Shown: positions 34,046-43,929, numbered from the stretch's first letter. The stretch is DNA of 64,000 bases from SAR92 clade bacterium (GCA_004211905.1 SHBP01000006.1:54821-118820); one strand, 5' to 3'. Made by a program: numbers and translations. Notes: a model not told the origin generated them from the letters alone.

Positions 34046-34852
34046 ATGCCTGAACTACCCGAAGTAGAAACAACCCGCAGAGGGATAAAACCGTGGGTTT
34101 ACCAACAAAAAATTGTAGGTCTAATAATACGTCAAGGATCACTTCGCTGGCCAGTTACAGAGGGACTTCCCGAACTTGTGAGGGGGCAAATAGTCGTTGG
34201 TGTAATGAGAAGAGCCAAGTATTTGATACTGCAGTTAGAACGGGGTTCGATGTTGGTGCACCTTGGAATGAGTGGCAGCCTGCGTATGGCAAGGGCAGAC
34301 ACCCCATGGCGTAAACACGACCATATTGAATTGCAATTAGGCAATGGCGCCACCTTGCGTTATCACGACCCTCGTCGGTTTGGCGCCTGGTTATGGAGTC
34401 TAGATGAACATGATCAGCTGGCTCATCTTGGCCCCGAACCACTGTCTAGCGAATTCGATGGAGAGAGATTATGGCAGATGGGGAAAGGACGAAAAGTAGC
34501 GGTTAAGCCTTTTATCATGGACAACAAAACTGTTGTTGGTGTTGGCAATATTTATGCATCGGAAGCCCTATTTCGCAGCGGTATTAGACCCGATAGAGCC
34601 GCTGGGCGTATTTCTAAAAAGCGATATTTTGTATTAGGTGAGCATATTAAAGAGGTGCTTGCAGCAGCAATCGAGCAAGGGGGAACCACGCTGAGGGATT
34701 TTGTTAATAGTAGCGGAGAACCCGGTTATTTTCAGCAAACGTTGGCTGTTTATGGACGGGGCGGCGAAAACTGTATTAGTTGCAGTGGTGTGTTGAAGGA
34801 TATACGTCTAGGCCAACGCAGTTCCGTATTTTGCTCAACCTGTCAGCGGTAG
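34046..34852 (+). CDS. mutM: MutM, formamidopyrimidine-DNA glycosylase
   Basis: MutM removes 8-oxoguanine and formamidopyrimidines from DNA. The 268-residue protein begins [14 protein letters not shown], where Pro2 becomes the catalytic N-terminus after Met removal and Glu3 is essential. Other motifs are [17 protein letters not shown], and [18 protein letters not shown]. The C-terminal zinc finger has CxxC at ISCSG and CxxC at FCSTCQ, ending with the conserved QR-type terminus. Confidence 0.98.
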   Translation: MPELPEVETTRRGIKPWVYQQKIVGLIIRQGSLRWPVTEGLPELVRGQIVVGVMRRAKYLILQLERGSMLVHLGMSGSLRMARADTPWRKHDHIELQLGNGATLRYHDPRRFGAWLWSLDEHDQLAHLGPEPLSSEFDGERLWQMGKGRKVAVKPFIMDNKTVVGVGNIYASEALFRSGIRPDRAAGRISKKRYFVLGEHIKEVLAAAIEQGGTTLRDFVNSSGEPGYFQQTLAVYGRGGENCISCSGVLKDIRLGQRSSVFCSTCQR

Positions 34853-34873
34853 GCCATGATCAAAGCCCTAAGA

Positions 34874-35389
<516 letters not shown>

Positions 35390-35398
35390 TTACTTAAA

Positions 35399-35998
35399 TT
35401 ACGCGCCTGACTCAATGCGTGAATATAGCATGTAGCGCACCCCGCTGGCGATTTTATCCTTTTCTATCCGCCAACTTGGTGGAGTGGCAAATAAGTTTCC
35501 TTTGGCTGGTAATTCACAGTAGATGAGTGCGTCAGGCGCCAACCAGCCATTACTTTCAAGCAAGCCGCAACTTTCAGTATGTAGGGTCTTTGAAAAAGGA
35601 GGATCAACAAATACGATATCAAACACGCGCCCAGAATTTTTGTGTTGCAGGAATTTAATGCTATCGGCGGTAATAATAGACAGATCTGCCTCCAATTGAT
35701 CTCGATTAACATGCAGCTGCTTAATAACTGTTGGGTTATTTTCCAATGCCGTGCACGTAGAAGCCCCTCGAGATAGGGCCTCCAAGCCTAAGATTCCTGT
35801 GCCAGCGTAAAGATCAAGGCAATGAGCGCCATCGATATTAATTCCCAGCCAATTGAACAACGTTTCACGGATTCTATCGCCGGTAGGCCGCAAACCGGGC
35901 GCTTCACGAAAAGAAATTTTACGAGAGCGCCATTTGCCGCCAATAATCCTAATGCGCCCACCACTTTTCTCTTTAGGTTGGTTTTTATTATTCGACAA
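35399..35998 (-). CDS. rsmD: RsmD, 16S rRNA m2G966 methyltransferase
   Basis: RsmD methylates G966 of 16S rRNA. Motifs include GRIRIIGGKWRSRKI, the substrate-contact RPTGDRIRETLFNWLG, SAM-binding LDLYAGTGILGLEALSRGAS and the catalytic DPPF in FDIVFVDPPFSK. I choose the TTG at 35998 because GGGAG lies 6 bases before it and the resulting 199-residue protein (SNNKNQPKEK...) matches family length; an open frame continues upstream to 36061 but has no better signal. The gene is divergent from ftsY. Confidence 0.93.
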   Translation of the reverse strand: MSNNKNQPKEKSGGRIRIIGGKWRSRKISFREAPGLRPTGDRIRETLFNWLGINIDGAHCLDLYAGTGILGLEALSRGASTCTALENNPTVIKQLHVNRDQLEADLSIITADSIKFLQHKNSGRVFDIVFVDPPFSKTLHTESCGLLESNGWLAPDALIYCELPAKGNLFATPPSWRIEKDKIASGVRYMLYSRIESGA

Positions 35999-36090
35999 AT
36001 TGACTCCCTGATGTAGCTTCTTTTGACCACTTTTTTCAATGTAAATGTTAGGATACACCAAATTTCACTAACAGTAGCGGCTGGATTTAA

Positions 36091-37137
36091 ATGGAATCGA
36101 AGTCAACCAATGATAGCAACCCTAAGCCGGCAAAACGTTCTTTTCTCGATCGCTTTAAACGAAATACAGAGAGTACTGATAAATCTAGGACCGAGTCTGA
36201 AGAGTTACCTGATCCTCAACCAAAGGTATCCTTTGGCCAACGAATGCGTTCGGCACTTTCTCGAACAGGCGAAGGCATAGGCAGTCTATTTCTCGGGACC
36301 AAAGTTATCGACGAAGCATTACTCGAGGAGCTAGAAACTTCTTTGATAATGGCGGATGTCGGTATTGAGACCACCACAAAGATTATTGCGGAGTTAACCA
36401 AGCAATTAGATCGAAAGTCTTTAAAAGATGGAGCGGCTCTCAAAGATGCGCTGCATGAAATATTATTGAACAAGCTTGCTGCCAGCGAAGGCGAGATTAA
36501 TTTCGATGGAAGCGAGAAACCCTTCGTTATGTTTGTGGTGGGGGTCAATGGAGTGGGTAAGACGACCACTATTGGCAAGTTGGCAAGTCGACTCAAAAGT
36601 CAGGGAAAATCAGTAATGTTAGCTGCTGGGGATACGTTTCGAGCTGCGGCTGTTGAGCAACTACAAGCGTGGGGTGAGCGCAACGCCGTGCCTGTGATTG
36701 CCCAACATACTGGGGCAGATAGCGCATCAGTAGTGTTTGACGGTATCCAAGCTGCTAAATCTCGTGGCGCTGACGTTATTATTGCCGATACAGCGGGTCG
36801 TTTGCATAACAAAAGCAATTTAATGGAAGAGTTAAAGAAGGTTAAGCGTGTTGCCAGTAAGATTGATGATCATGCTCCCCACGAAATTCTATTGGTACTT
36901 GATGCGGGTACAGGACAGAATGCGGTGGCTCAGATGTCGGAGTTTAATGAGGTGGTGGGCGTGACTGGTATTGCACTAACTAAACTTGATGGAACAGCCA
37001 AGGGCGGTATTATATTTGCCTTGGCCGATAAGTTTTCTGTGCCAATTCGCTATATTGGTGTAGGAGAAGGGTTGGATGACTTGCAACCTTTTAATGCCAG
37101 TGAATTTGTTCAAGCACTGCTAAATGTAGAGGGATAA
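36091..37137 (+). CDS. ftsY: FtsY, signal recognition particle receptor
   Basis: FtsY docks SRP-ribosome complexes at the membrane. The 348-residue protein has a short charged A-region (~1-50), an N-domain and a GTPase G-domain with GVNGVGKTTTIGKLAS (~151), GDTFRAAAVEQL, DTAGRLHNKSNLMEEL and TKLDGTAKGG (~295). Motifs are intact, unlike the related FlhF in this window. It leads ftsY-ftsE-ftsX, the normal gammaproteobacterial order. Confidence 0.98.
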   Translation: MESKSTNDSNPKPAKRSFLDRFKRNTESTDKSRTESEELPDPQPKVSFGQRMRSALSRTGEGIGSLFLGTKVIDEALLEELETSLIMADVGIETTTKIIAELTKQLDRKSLKDGAALKDALHEILLNKLAASEGEINFDGSEKPFVMFVVGVNGVGKTTTIGKLASRLKSQGKSVMLAAGDTFRAAAVEQLQAWGERNAVPVIAQHTGADSASVVFDGIQAAKSRGADVIIADTAGRLHNKSNLMEELKKVKRVASKIDDHAPHEILLVLDAGTGQNAVAQMSEFNEVVGVTGIALTKLDGTAKGGIIFALADKFSVPIRYIGVGEGLDDLQPFNASEFVQALLNVEG

Positions 37138-37148
37138 GACTTATTTCA

Positions 37149-37826
37149 ATGATCCGTTTTGACAATGTCAGCAAGCGCTATGAATCCGGGTTAGAGGCTC
37201 TGAAGCGAGTTAACTTTGAGCTTGAGGCTGGAGAGATGGCTTTCCTTACTGGGCCATCTGGAGCAGGTAAGAGCACGTTACTTAAGTTGCTTATGCTCAT
37301 GGAGAGGCCCTCTTCAGGGACATTATTAATAAATGGGAAAAATCTAAATCGCTTGTCGAGATCATCTATCCCATCTTATAGACGCCAAATTGGCGTAGTT
37401 TTTCAAAACCATCAACTGCTTTCTGATCGGACAGTGTTTGATAATGTTGCCTTACCCCTGCAGATTTTGGGGTATCCCATATCAGAAACTGGTCGTAGAG
37501 TTCGTGCAGCACTCGATGGTGTTGGGTTATTGGAGAAAGAGGCGAATAACCCGTTGACACTATCTGGTGGTGAGCAACAAAGAGTCGGCATTGCGCGGGC
37601 AGTAGTGCATAAACCCAAAATCCTTTTAGCAGATGAGCCCACGGGAAACCTAGATCCAAAATTGTCTACTGAGATTATGTCTCTTTTTCGTCGATTCCAA
37701 AGCGTCGGCGTTACTGTGTTGATTGCTACCCATGATATTAACCTGATAAATCGCCTTGATCATAGAATCATGTATCTCGAAGACGGCATAATGGCTGATA
37801 ACGGAGTGCCATATGGCGGGGAGTAA
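37149..37826 (+). CDS. ftsE: FtsE, cell-division ABC ATPase
   Basis: FtsE with FtsX regulates septal wall hydrolases. The 225-residue ATPase has Walker [16 protein letters not shown]-loop [17 protein letters not shown], signature [14 protein letters not shown], Walker [14 protein letters not shown] and the H-loop ATHD. It lies 11 bases after ftsY and overlaps ftsX by 14 bases. Confidence 0.98.
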   Translation: MIRFDNVSKRYESGLEALKRVNFELEAGEMAFLTGPSGAGKSTLLKLLMLMERPSSGTLLINGKNLNRLSRSSIPSYRRQIGVVFQNHQLLSDRTVFDNVALPLQILGYPISETGRRVRAALDGVGLLEKEANNPLTLSGGEQQRVGIARAVVHKPKILLADEPTGNLDPKLSTEIMSLFRRFQSVGVTVLIATHDINLINRLDHRIMYLEDGIMADNGVPYGGE

Positions 37827-38808
37827 TAAAGCGAATAGAGAAGCTCCATCGCGAGGAGCTAGAGACCAGAAAGTCAAACTCTCTGATCGTTGGAGAAGTT
37901 ATCGGGCTCACCACAGTAGTACCCTCCGAACTACTCTTGCGAAAATTTTTGGTGAGCCTATTCAAACACTCTTAACCGTAGTTGTAATTGCTATTGCTTT
38001 GGCATTGCCCTCAGCAATGTTCTTAGTCTTACATAATGTCCAACAGTTAGGCACTGGCATTGAGTCATCGCAGCAAATGACAGTATTTGTTGAAAAAACG
38101 GCAACTAGATCGGCGATTGAGCAGCTTAGCGAAGACATTGAGCAATTAGCACATGTAGCCTCAGTGACCTATATTTCTGAAGAACAGGCGCTTGAAGAAT
38201 TTAAAGCATCATCCGGCTTTGGTTCGGCATTGCAATATTTGGATAAAAATCCGCTCCCAGCAGTTTTTCTGGTTCAACCCAAGACAACAAATACAGCTGA
38301 GATCACCCATACCCAAGACTTGGTTGCCGCCATTGCTGCATTAAACGCTGTTGAGGAAGTTCAGATTGACATGCTTTGGATGCAACGCTTACTGACTATT
38401 ACAGAAATTAGCCAGAAGCTAGTGTTGGCTATCGGAATCGCTCTAGGTATTGGTGTTTTGCTAGTGATTGGCAACACTATTCGACTGGCTATTCAAAGTC
38501 GCAGAGACGAAATAATCGTAGTTAAGCTTGTCGGAGGAACTGATGCCTACGTCCGTCGACCTTTTTTATACACTGGGCTTTTACTGGGCCTGTTAGGTGC
38601 AATGATGGCATCTTTAATGCTAGTTACATGTGTTGTTTGGCTGGGGCGATCTGTAAATGCTCTAGCCGACCTATATCAAAGTCAGTTTCATCTTGTAGGC
38701 CCCGGATTCTCTGGTATTTTGACTTTATGGCTGATTGGCGCTTCGATCGGCGTAATGGGAGCCTGGGTCGCAGTTATGCAACATTTGAGAGAAATTGAGC
38801 CAAAATAA
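37813..38808 (+). CDS. ftsX: FtsX, cell-division membrane protein
   Basis: FtsX is the membrane partner of FtsE and passes the ATPase signal to periplasmic amidase activators. The 331-residue protein has a cytoplasmic basic start, a first membrane helix (LLTVVVIAIALALPSAMFLV, ~53-72), a periplasmic domain (~75-190; MTVFVEKTATRSAIEQ) and three C-terminal helices with the conserved RDEIIVVKLVGGTDAYVRRP region. The ATG lies inside the end of ftsE. Confidence 0.97.
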   Translation: MAGSNKANREAPSRGARDQKVKLSDRWRSYRAHHSSTLRTTLAKIFGEPIQTLLTVVVIAIALALPSAMFLVLHNVQQLGTGIESSQQMTVFVEKTATRSAIEQLSEDIEQLAHVASVTYISEEQALEEFKASSGFGSALQYLDKNPLPAVFLVQPKTTNTAEITHTQDLVAAIAALNAVEEVQIDMLWMQRLLTITEISQKLVLAIGIALGIGVLLVIGNTIRLAIQSRRDEIIVVKLVGGTDAYVRRPFLYTGLLLGLLGAMMASLMLVTCVVWLGRSVNALADLYQSQFHLVGPGFSGILTLWLIGASIGVMGAWVAVMQHLREIEPK

Positions 38809-38875
38809 AGTAAATTTGAGCCAAATAAGCCCCCAACCCGTACCCTGTCTACGTTTTAATGAACTTTTTAAGGTT

Positions 38876-38904
38876 TTGAACCACTAAACAATTAATGTTA
38901 TTAT
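38876..38904 (+). promoter_or_regulatory. Sigma-70 promoter of rpoH
   Basis: TTGAAC, 17 bases, TATTAT, with TG one base before the -10 (extended -10). It ends 28 bases before the rpoH ATG. Spacing is optimal. Confidence 0.75.
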
Positions 38905-38932
38905 GATCGACCAGCGACTTTAAGAGGAAGTC

Positions 38933-39787
38933 ATGAACAAAGCACTTCAAACAATGGAATGGATGACCCCCGGCGCGAACTTGAATGCCTACATTCAAGG
39001 GACGGCGACTGTGCCTATATTATCTCTAGACGAGGAAAAATCCTTAGGCGAAGCTTTGTACTACGAAGACGACTTGGACGCAGCAAGAAAATTAGTTATG
39101 TCGCATTTGCGATTTGTTGTACATATTGCTCGTTCTTACAATGGTTATGGTTTGCCTTTGGCTGATCTTATCCAAGAGGGCAACGTTGGCCTGATGAAGG
39201 CTGTACGTCGATTTAATCCTGAAAAAGGAGTTCGGGTAGTTTCTTTTGCGGTGCATTGGATCAAAGCTGAAATTCACGAATTTATTCTGCGTAATTGGCG
39301 TATTGTTAAAATCGCTACGACCAAATCACAGCGCAAATTGTTTTTTAACTTAAGAAGCGCCAAGAAAGAACTTCAATGGCTCTCAGCGGATGAAGCTAAG
39401 GCTGTTGCCGAAGATTTAGGTGTAGAAGTGAAAGACGTTATGGAAATGGAGATGCGCCTGACATCTAGGGATGCGACGTTTGATGCTCCAGCAGATGATG
39501 ACGAAGAGGGCGTTGCTTATTCACCATCATTGTACCTCGAATCTAAGGGTGCAGATCCGGCAGAGCTTATTGAAAACAATGATTTTGAAGATGATAATAA
39601 CTCCCGTCTCGCAGAGGCCGTGAAAAGTCTTGATGATCGTAGTCAGTCTATCCTTCAACGCCGTTGGTTGGATGACAAAAAAGCGACCTTGCATCAGTTG
39701 GCTGATGAATATGGTGTTTCAGCTGAGCGTATCCGCCAGCTTGAAAAGAATGCCATGAAGAAAGTTCGTCTATTAATGGAAGCGTAA
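38933..39787 (+). CDS. rpoH: RpoH, heat-shock sigma factor (sigma-32)
   Basis: RpoH transcribes the heat-shock regulon. The 284-residue protein has region 2 ([56 protein letters not shown]), the RpoH box QRKLFFNLR (~132) and region 4 ([34 protein letters not shown]). AGAGGAAG precedes the ATG. It follows ftsX by 124 bases and ends at an intrinsic terminator. Confidence 0.98.
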   Translation: MNKALQTMEWMTPGANLNAYIQGTATVPILSLDEEKSLGEALYYEDDLDAARKLVMSHLRFVVHIARSYNGYGLPLADLIQEGNVGLMKAVRRFNPEKGVRVVSFAVHWIKAEIHEFILRNWRIVKIATTKSQRKLFFNLRSAKKELQWLSADEAKAVAEDLGVEVKDVMEMEMRLTSRDATFDAPADDDEEGVAYSPSLYLESKGADPAELIENNDFEDDNNSRLAEAVKSLDDRSQSILQRRWLDDKKATLHQLADEYGVSAERIRQLEKNAMKKVRLLMEA

Positions 39788-39806
39788 CTTAATAAACCAC
39801 TATGAT

Positions 39807-39836
39807 AAGCCGCGCTTAATAATGTGCGGCTTTTTT
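39807..39836 (+). terminator. Intrinsic terminator of rpoH
   Basis: AAGCCGCGC (39807-39815) pairs with GTGCGGCTT (39824-39832), 9 bp including one G-U, 8-base loop, followed by a run of Ts. It lies 20 bases past the rpoH stop and only 6 bases before the next start codon. Confidence 0.85.
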
Positions 39837-39842
39837 ATTGCT

Positions 39843-40217
39843 ATGAATAAAATACTCTGGCTAAGACTCATCGCTATAAGTGGCGCTCTCTCCGTTATGT
39901 TTGGGGCTTTCGGCGCCCATGGGCTTGAAGATCGACTACCTGCATCTTATCTGAATGCCTTTAACACAGCGGTGCGTTACCAGTTTTTACACACTCTGGC
40001 ACTATTGGGACTAATTTGTTTGCCGGATCATCTTGTTAAGCTGCGAACTCTTCATTGGGTAGCGATCAGTTTTGCCATAGGCGTTCTGTTATTTTCAGGA
40101 TCGCTTTATCTATTAGTTCTTTGTGAGATCCCCAGTTTGGGGGTGATAACCCCTATTGGTGGGGCAGTTTTGATTTTAGGATGGGCGCTACTTCTGTTAT
40201 CAGTAAGGCGTAACTAG
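39843..40217 (+). CDS. DUF423 membrane protein
   Basis: The ~124-residue protein has four membrane segments and the DUF423 (YgdD-type) signature: LIAISGALSVMFGAFGAHGL, then FNTAVRYQFLHTLALLGL and GSLYLLVLCEI near the third helix, with PIGGAVLILGWALLLL at the end. Function in the family is unknown. I choose ATG 39843: the GTG at 39822 lies inside the rpoH terminator. There is no ribosome site before this ATG. trmB begins 3 bases after its stop. Confidence 0.9.
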   Translation: MNKILWLRLIAISGALSVMFGAFGAHGLEDRLPASYLNAFNTAVRYQFLHTLALLGLICLPDHLVKLRTLHWVAISFAIGVLLFSGSLYLLVLCEIPSLGVITPIGGAVLILGWALLLLSVRRN

Positions 40218-40220
40218 TAG

Positions 40221-40916
40221 ATGGATATTCGACCAGAATATAGGAAAAAATCTATTCGTAGTTACGTGGTTAGAGCCGGACGTATGACGGAAGCTCAACG
40301 TAAAGCATATGAGGTTAGTTGGCCGACTTATGGTTTGAAATTGGCTAATGGTGTTATTGATACAGATGCCGTCTTTGGTCGTTCTGGTCCAAAAGTGCTT
40401 GAAATTGGATTTGGTATGGGTGATTCGCTGGTAGAGATGGCTGTTGCTGAGCCGGAGACAGATTTTATCGGTATTGAAGTACATCCTCCAGGCGTAGGCA
40501 CCATAATGAATAATGCCCGTTTACATCAGCTATCTAATTTAAGAGTATATTTGGCGGACGCCAATGATGTTCTGGATGAATGTTTTGCTGAGCAGAGTAT
40601 TGATCGATTACAGCTATACTTTCCTGACCCTTGGCACAAGAAAAAACACAACAAAAGGCGGATTGTACAAAGTGCTTTTGTTCAGAAAATTCGTCGAAAG
40701 TTGCGCGCTGATGGCATATTGCATATGGCTACAGATTGGCAACATTATGCTGAACAAATGTTAGAAACCCTCGGCGACGCCGAGGGCTTTGAAAACTGTG
40801 CAGGGGTTGGAGCGTATTCGGAAAGACCAGAGTTTAGGCCCTTAACGAAATTTGAAAAGCGCGGCCAACGCCTCGGACATGGAGTCTGGGATTTGATCTT
40901 TAAAAAGACAAGTTGA
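40221..40916 (+). CDS. trmB: TrmB, tRNA m7G46 methyltransferase
   Basis: TrmB methylates G46 of tRNA. The 231-residue protein has the N-terminal RSYVVRAGRMTEAQRKAYE, SAM-binding LEIGFGMGDSLVEMAVAEP, FIGIEVHPPGVG, the catalytic LYFPDPWHKKKHNKRRIVQ and the C-terminal RPLTKFEKRGQRLGHGVWDL. Typical length. It is 3 bases after the DUF423 gene, an arrangement that suggests cotranscription. Confidence 0.97.
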   Translation: MDIRPEYRKKSIRSYVVRAGRMTEAQRKAYEVSWPTYGLKLANGVIDTDAVFGRSGPKVLEIGFGMGDSLVEMAVAEPETDFIGIEVHPPGVGTIMNNARLHQLSNLRVYLADANDVLDECFAEQSIDRLQLYFPDPWHKKKHNKRRIVQSAFVQKIRRKLRADGILHMATDWQHYAEQMLETLGDAEGFENCAGVGAYSERPEFRPLTKFEKRGQRLGHGVWDLIFKKTS

Positions 40917-40986
40917 TACTATTTTAGAAATGACCTAAATTGCAAAACTACCTATAGCAAGATGATAAACTAATAAAGGAAAACCA

Positions 40987-41742
40987 ATGAATCTAGTAAA
41001 AATTCTACCGCTTACGGCATTGCTACTGTTGTCAGCATGTGATGTTCCCCAGGCAAAAAATGATGCGACCGCTACCGATACTCTAGAAGAAGCGGCTTTA
41101 TCAACTCAAGCTCAGAAAATAAGCTATCTCTTGGGTTTAGATAATGGCAATAACATAAAGAGTATGGACATTGAATTTGACGCTGCGGCTTTCCAAAGCG
41201 GCTTGAACACTGCTTTGGCTGGTGAACAGCCACGATTAAATGAAGAGCAAATTGCCATGACAATTCAGCAATTTGAAACAGACATGAAAGCTAAGCAAGA
41301 GGCGATGCAATCAGCCCAACAAGAGATGCTTTCTGCACAGTCAGCTGATAATGCGACACAAGGGGCAGAGTTTTTAGCTGCAAATAGCGCAAAAGAGGGC
41401 GTCATTACTACTGAAAGTGGATTGCAGTACAAAGTGCTTACCCCTGGAACTGGGTCAAAACCCTCGGCTGATAGTACCGTAGAGGTTCATTATGCGGGTC
41501 GTTTATTAGATGGCACTGAGTTTGATAGCTCTATTAAGAGAGGGGTTCCCGCCCAATTTGGTGTGACTCAAGTAATAGCAGGATGGACTGAGGCATTGCA
41601 GCTAATGTCTGAAGGAGCCAAATGGGAGTTATACATACCGGCAGACTTGGCATATGGACCTGGCGGAACAGGACCGATTGGGCCTAATGCAACATTAATA
41701 TTTGAAGTGGAACTTTTACAGGCAAATGTCGGTAGCGAATAG
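40987..41742 (+). CDS. FKBP-type peptidyl-prolyl isomerase, FkpA/Mip-like lipoprotein
   Basis: The 251-residue protein assists folding in the periplasm. A signal with lipobox LLLLSAC (Cys18) anchors it. Residues ~35-120 form the helical dimerisation domain (KISYLLGLDNGNNIKSM, AMTIQQFETDMKAKQEAM). The FKBP domain at ~130-248 has GLQYKVLTPGTGSKP, VEVHYAGRLLDGTEFDSS, GWTEALQLMSEGAKWELYIP and LAYGPGGTGPIGPNATLIFE, with the expected active-site aromatic and acidic residues. AAAGGA precedes the ATG. A strong terminator follows. Confidence 0.93.
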   Translation: MNLVKILPLTALLLLSACDVPQAKNDATATDTLEEAALSTQAQKISYLLGLDNGNNIKSMDIEFDAAAFQSGLNTALAGEQPRLNEEQIAMTIQQFETDMKAKQEAMQSAQQEMLSAQSADNATQGAEFLAANSAKEGVITTESGLQYKVLTPGTGSKPSADSTVEVHYAGRLLDGTEFDSSIKRGVPAQFGVTQVIAGWTEALQLMSEGAKWELYIPADLAYGPGGTGPIGPNATLIFEVELLQANVGSE

Positions 41743-41765
41743 CTTTAAAACATAATCAAGTATGT

Positions 41766-41794
41766 AAAAAGCCCCGCTATGCGGGGCTTTTTTT
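41766..41794. terminator. Bidirectional terminator between FKBP gene and rsd
   Basis: GCCCCGC and GCGGGGC with flanking A and T runs form a ~12-bp stem with a 3-base loop and a 7-T tail. It serves the plus-strand FKBP gene and, through the A-run, the convergent rsd. Confidence 0.95.
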
Positions 41795-41817
41795 GTATCT
41801 AAATAAGGGGGTTCAGT

Positions 41818-42303
41818 TTAAATAGAGTTAGGCTCTGTTTCACCGATCAATTTTGAAACGTTTGTGCTGTGAAGTATATCAATAAGCGCATCTTCATCAG
41901 CAAAACGCTGGACAAAGGTTTCTCCGAGAGCAGCAAGGTCGATGATCAGGGCATCCAGATCCTTAGCAGTTATATATTTGTCATTAAAGTCGAGGATGAG
42001 TTCGGTGGTTATCTGGATTTTCTCTATAAGCTCGGGACTCTTATCAAGACCTTGGTCATTACCAAAAATCTCAGCTTCCTTTGTAATTTGCTCAAAGACT
42101 TCAAAATGCCCAACTGAAATGTAATCGACCATTATCTCGCAAAACTGTTGAAGTTCGGCGTCATAGTTGTTTTCGGGGTCTGAAAAGTCCGTCACTTCGG
42201 TTAGCTCACAGTACTTCACTAACAACTCACGGCGCTCTTCAATCCACCGCTCTATCACCTCGCTCACACTGTTCCAGTGTCCCTGTAATGTTTCATTATC
42301 CAT
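41818..42303 (-). CDS. rsd: Rsd/AlgQ family anti-sigma-70 regulator
   Basis: Rsd binds free sigma-70 and helps alternative sigma factors compete; AlgQ is the Pseudomonas homologue. The 161-residue, mostly helical protein has the family core ERRELLVKYCELTEV (~23-37) and FCEIMVDYISVGHFEVFEQI (~54-73), followed by EAEIFGNDQG. No cofactor motif. It ends at the shared terminator with the FKBP gene. In this window sigma-54, sigma-28 and sigma-32 functions are all present, so a sigma-70 antagonist is in keeping, though the adjacency to them is not an operon. Confidence 0.85.
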   Translation of the reverse strand: MDNETLQGHWNSVSEVIERWIEERRELLVKYCELTEVTDFSDPENNYDAELQQFCEIMVDYISVGHFEVFEQITKEAEIFGNDQGLDKSPELIEKIQITTELILDFNDKYITAKDLDALIIDLAALGETFVQRFADEDALIDILHSTNVSKLIGETEPNSI

Positions 42304-42375
42304 AATCTTGTCTTATTTGCCTTTGGTTGTCTTGATGATAAGAGTGTACATCTTTTTATCCCCAAGGATAATCTT

Positions 42376-43098
42376 TCACAAAACAAAACTACGCATTAAT
42401 GGAATCAGAAAGAAAGAAGTCCATATTCCATTTAGACCCATACCAAGAGTTGAAAAAGCGCCACATCTAGGGCTTTTCTCAAATGCTTTAACTGTTCCAA
42501 TCGCATGAGAGGTAACACCTAAAATTAAGCCTTGCCAGCGCTCATCCTGAAGCTTTGTTATGTCAAAAATACGCTGGGCCACAACGATACCAACGATACC
42601 TGTGAACAAAACGATTACGGTGATGAGGGTATATAAACCACCGAGCTGATCAGTAAGAATCATTGCTATAGGTGTTGTCACAGATTTGGCTGCTAAAGAT
42701 GAGACTATTAAGGGTTCAGGGGTTAGCCATAATCCTAGCATCACTGCGCAAATTGCTGCAAAGAGCCCACCGAAAGTTACTGCGATCATAATTGTTGGCA
42801 GTAAACGAGATAAAGGTTTTAAGTGCTTAGAAAGAGGTACCGCCAGCGCAACAGTGGCGGGACCCAACAGCCAATTCAATATTCCGTTGGCTTGGTAGTA
42901 AGTATCAAAATCGATCTCTAACCAATACACAATGGCAGCAATCAGTGGTGTACCGATTAAGAGGGGGTGGAGTAGTGCATGGCCAGCACTGCGGCGGTAC
43001 ATAGAAATACCTATAGCAAAACCGATGATGGAGAAGATGACCAGCCAAGAGCTATTTTGGATTTGGTCCCATTGCTGGAAAAGAATATCAATCATCAC
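42376..43098 (-). CDS. lrgB: LrgB/CidB family membrane protein
   Basis: LrgB-type proteins pair with LrgA and have been linked to murein hydrolase control and, more recently, to pyruvate or small-acid transport. The 240-residue protein has about 7 membrane segments. Family motifs are HPLLIGTPLIAAIVYWL (~43), LLGPATVALAVPLSKHL (~77), and SSLAAKSVTTPIAMILTDQL (~143) with GTVKAFEKSP near the end. It overlaps lrgA by 11 bases. Confidence 0.9.
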   Translation of the reverse strand: MMIDILFQQWDQIQNSSWLVIFSIIGFAIGISMYRRSAGHALLHPLLIGTPLIAAIVYWLEIDFDTYYQANGILNWLLGPATVALAVPLSKHLKPLSRLLPTIMIAVTFGGLFAAICAVMLGLWLTPEPLIVSSLAAKSVTTPIAMILTDQLGGLYTLITVIVLFTGIVGIVVAQRIFDITKLQDERWQGLILGVTSHAIGTVKAFEKSPRCGAFSTLGMGLNGIWTSFFLIPLMRSFVL

Positions 43099-43531
43099 TA
43101 GATCTTCTAATCAACTTGATGAGCAAGCTCATGAACAGAATTGTCAGTAGCGTACTGAGAATAACAATAATGAGTAGATTAGGTAGCTGATAAGTGATTT
43201 TCTGTTCAAGAAAAAAAGCACCCACTGAGGCAGGTATAAAAAGTAGAGAGAGATTTTGAATGAGACGAGAACTGACAGGCTCTATCAAACTTACTAGCTG
43301 GCTGGGATAGATAAGCACTAAAAGCAATAAGAGCATGCCCATCAATGGGCCAGGGATAATGGCATTTGTCCAAAGTACTATCAGCTGGCCCAACCATTGG
43401 AAGAAAACTAATATCACTAACCCAAGGGTTAGCTTTAGTCCTTGCGTAATAACTGGAAAATACCTACGCCGGCCATTGCAACAAACATTAATAATACCCA
43501 ACCAGGCATGCTGACTCCGAGGAGTTCCCAC
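43088..43531 (-). CDS. lrgA: LrgA/CidA family membrane protein, start uncertain
   Basis: The protein has four membrane segments and the LrgA pattern LVIFFQWLGQLIV-like first helix, IPGPLMGMLLLLLVL second helix, and NLSLLFIPASVGAFF third. The open frame begins at 43531, well inside the 3' end of dsbB, but the conserved protein seems to begin near the dsbB stop (around codon 30, QGLKLTLGLVILVFF). No ATG, GTG or TTG is available just there, so the start may be a TTG within dsbB (~43501) or a rare codon. Translation is probably coupled to dsbB. It leads into lrgB with an 11-base overlap. Confidence 0.82.
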   Translation of the reverse strand: MGTPRSQHAWLGIINVCCNGRRRYFPVITQGLKLTLGLVILVFFQWLGQLIVLWTNAIIPGPLMGMLLLLLVLIYPSQLVSLIEPVSSRLIQNLSLLFIPASVGAFFLEQKITYQLPNLLIIVILSTLLTILFMSLLIKLIRRSSDD

Positions 43532-43929
43532 TGCACCTTGGCGCAGTTACCATCGCCACGTATTAACATAGTGATAACTTCTGAAGCTGGGAACACATCA
43601 AACAGATAATCTACGGGAGGGCCACATGTGGGGATATTATCCTCAGGAAGATTTTGTAACCAAAGCTGCTTTGCAGAAAAGTAGCTGCCACCAATTGCAC
43701 CGACAAGACCGAGCCCGGCATAGATTTTTTGGCCGCGAGGGTTGGGGTTATGAATGGCAGCACATAGAAAAATGATACCAACAATAGCGACAAATACTCG
43801 CTGGGTGATACACAGATAGCACGGCTCAAGCCCAAGATGCTCTTGAAAATAGAGAACCGCAACGAGGAGTAGGGCACCACACCCAAGAGCCACCGAGAGA
43901 CTAACGAATCTATTGTTTGGGTAAAGCAC
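43435..43929 (-). CDS. dsbB: DsbB, quinone-linked disulfide generator
   Basis: DsbB reoxidises DsbA and passes electrons to ubiquinone. The four-helix membrane protein has the first redox pair in EPCYLCITQRV and the second in the periplasmic loop (PTCGPPVDYLF and DGNCAKVQWELLG), then GVSMPGWVLLMF. I choose GTG 43929 because GGAG lies 6 bases upstream; a TTG at 43953 is also open. Its 3' end overlaps the frame of lrgA. Confidence 0.93.
   Translation of the reverse strand: MLYPNNRFVSLSVALGCGALLLVAVLYFQEHLGLEPCYLCITQRVFVAIVGIIFLCAAIHNPNPRGQKIYAGLGLVGAIGGSYFSAKQLWLQNLPEDNIPTCGPPVDYLFDVFPASEVITMLIRGDGNCAKVQWELLGVSMPGWVLLMFVAMAGVGIFQLLRKD

Noticed and set aside
39822..39842. GTG start extending the DUF423 protein upstream
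   Set aside because: It would place coding sequence inside the rpoH terminator hairpin.
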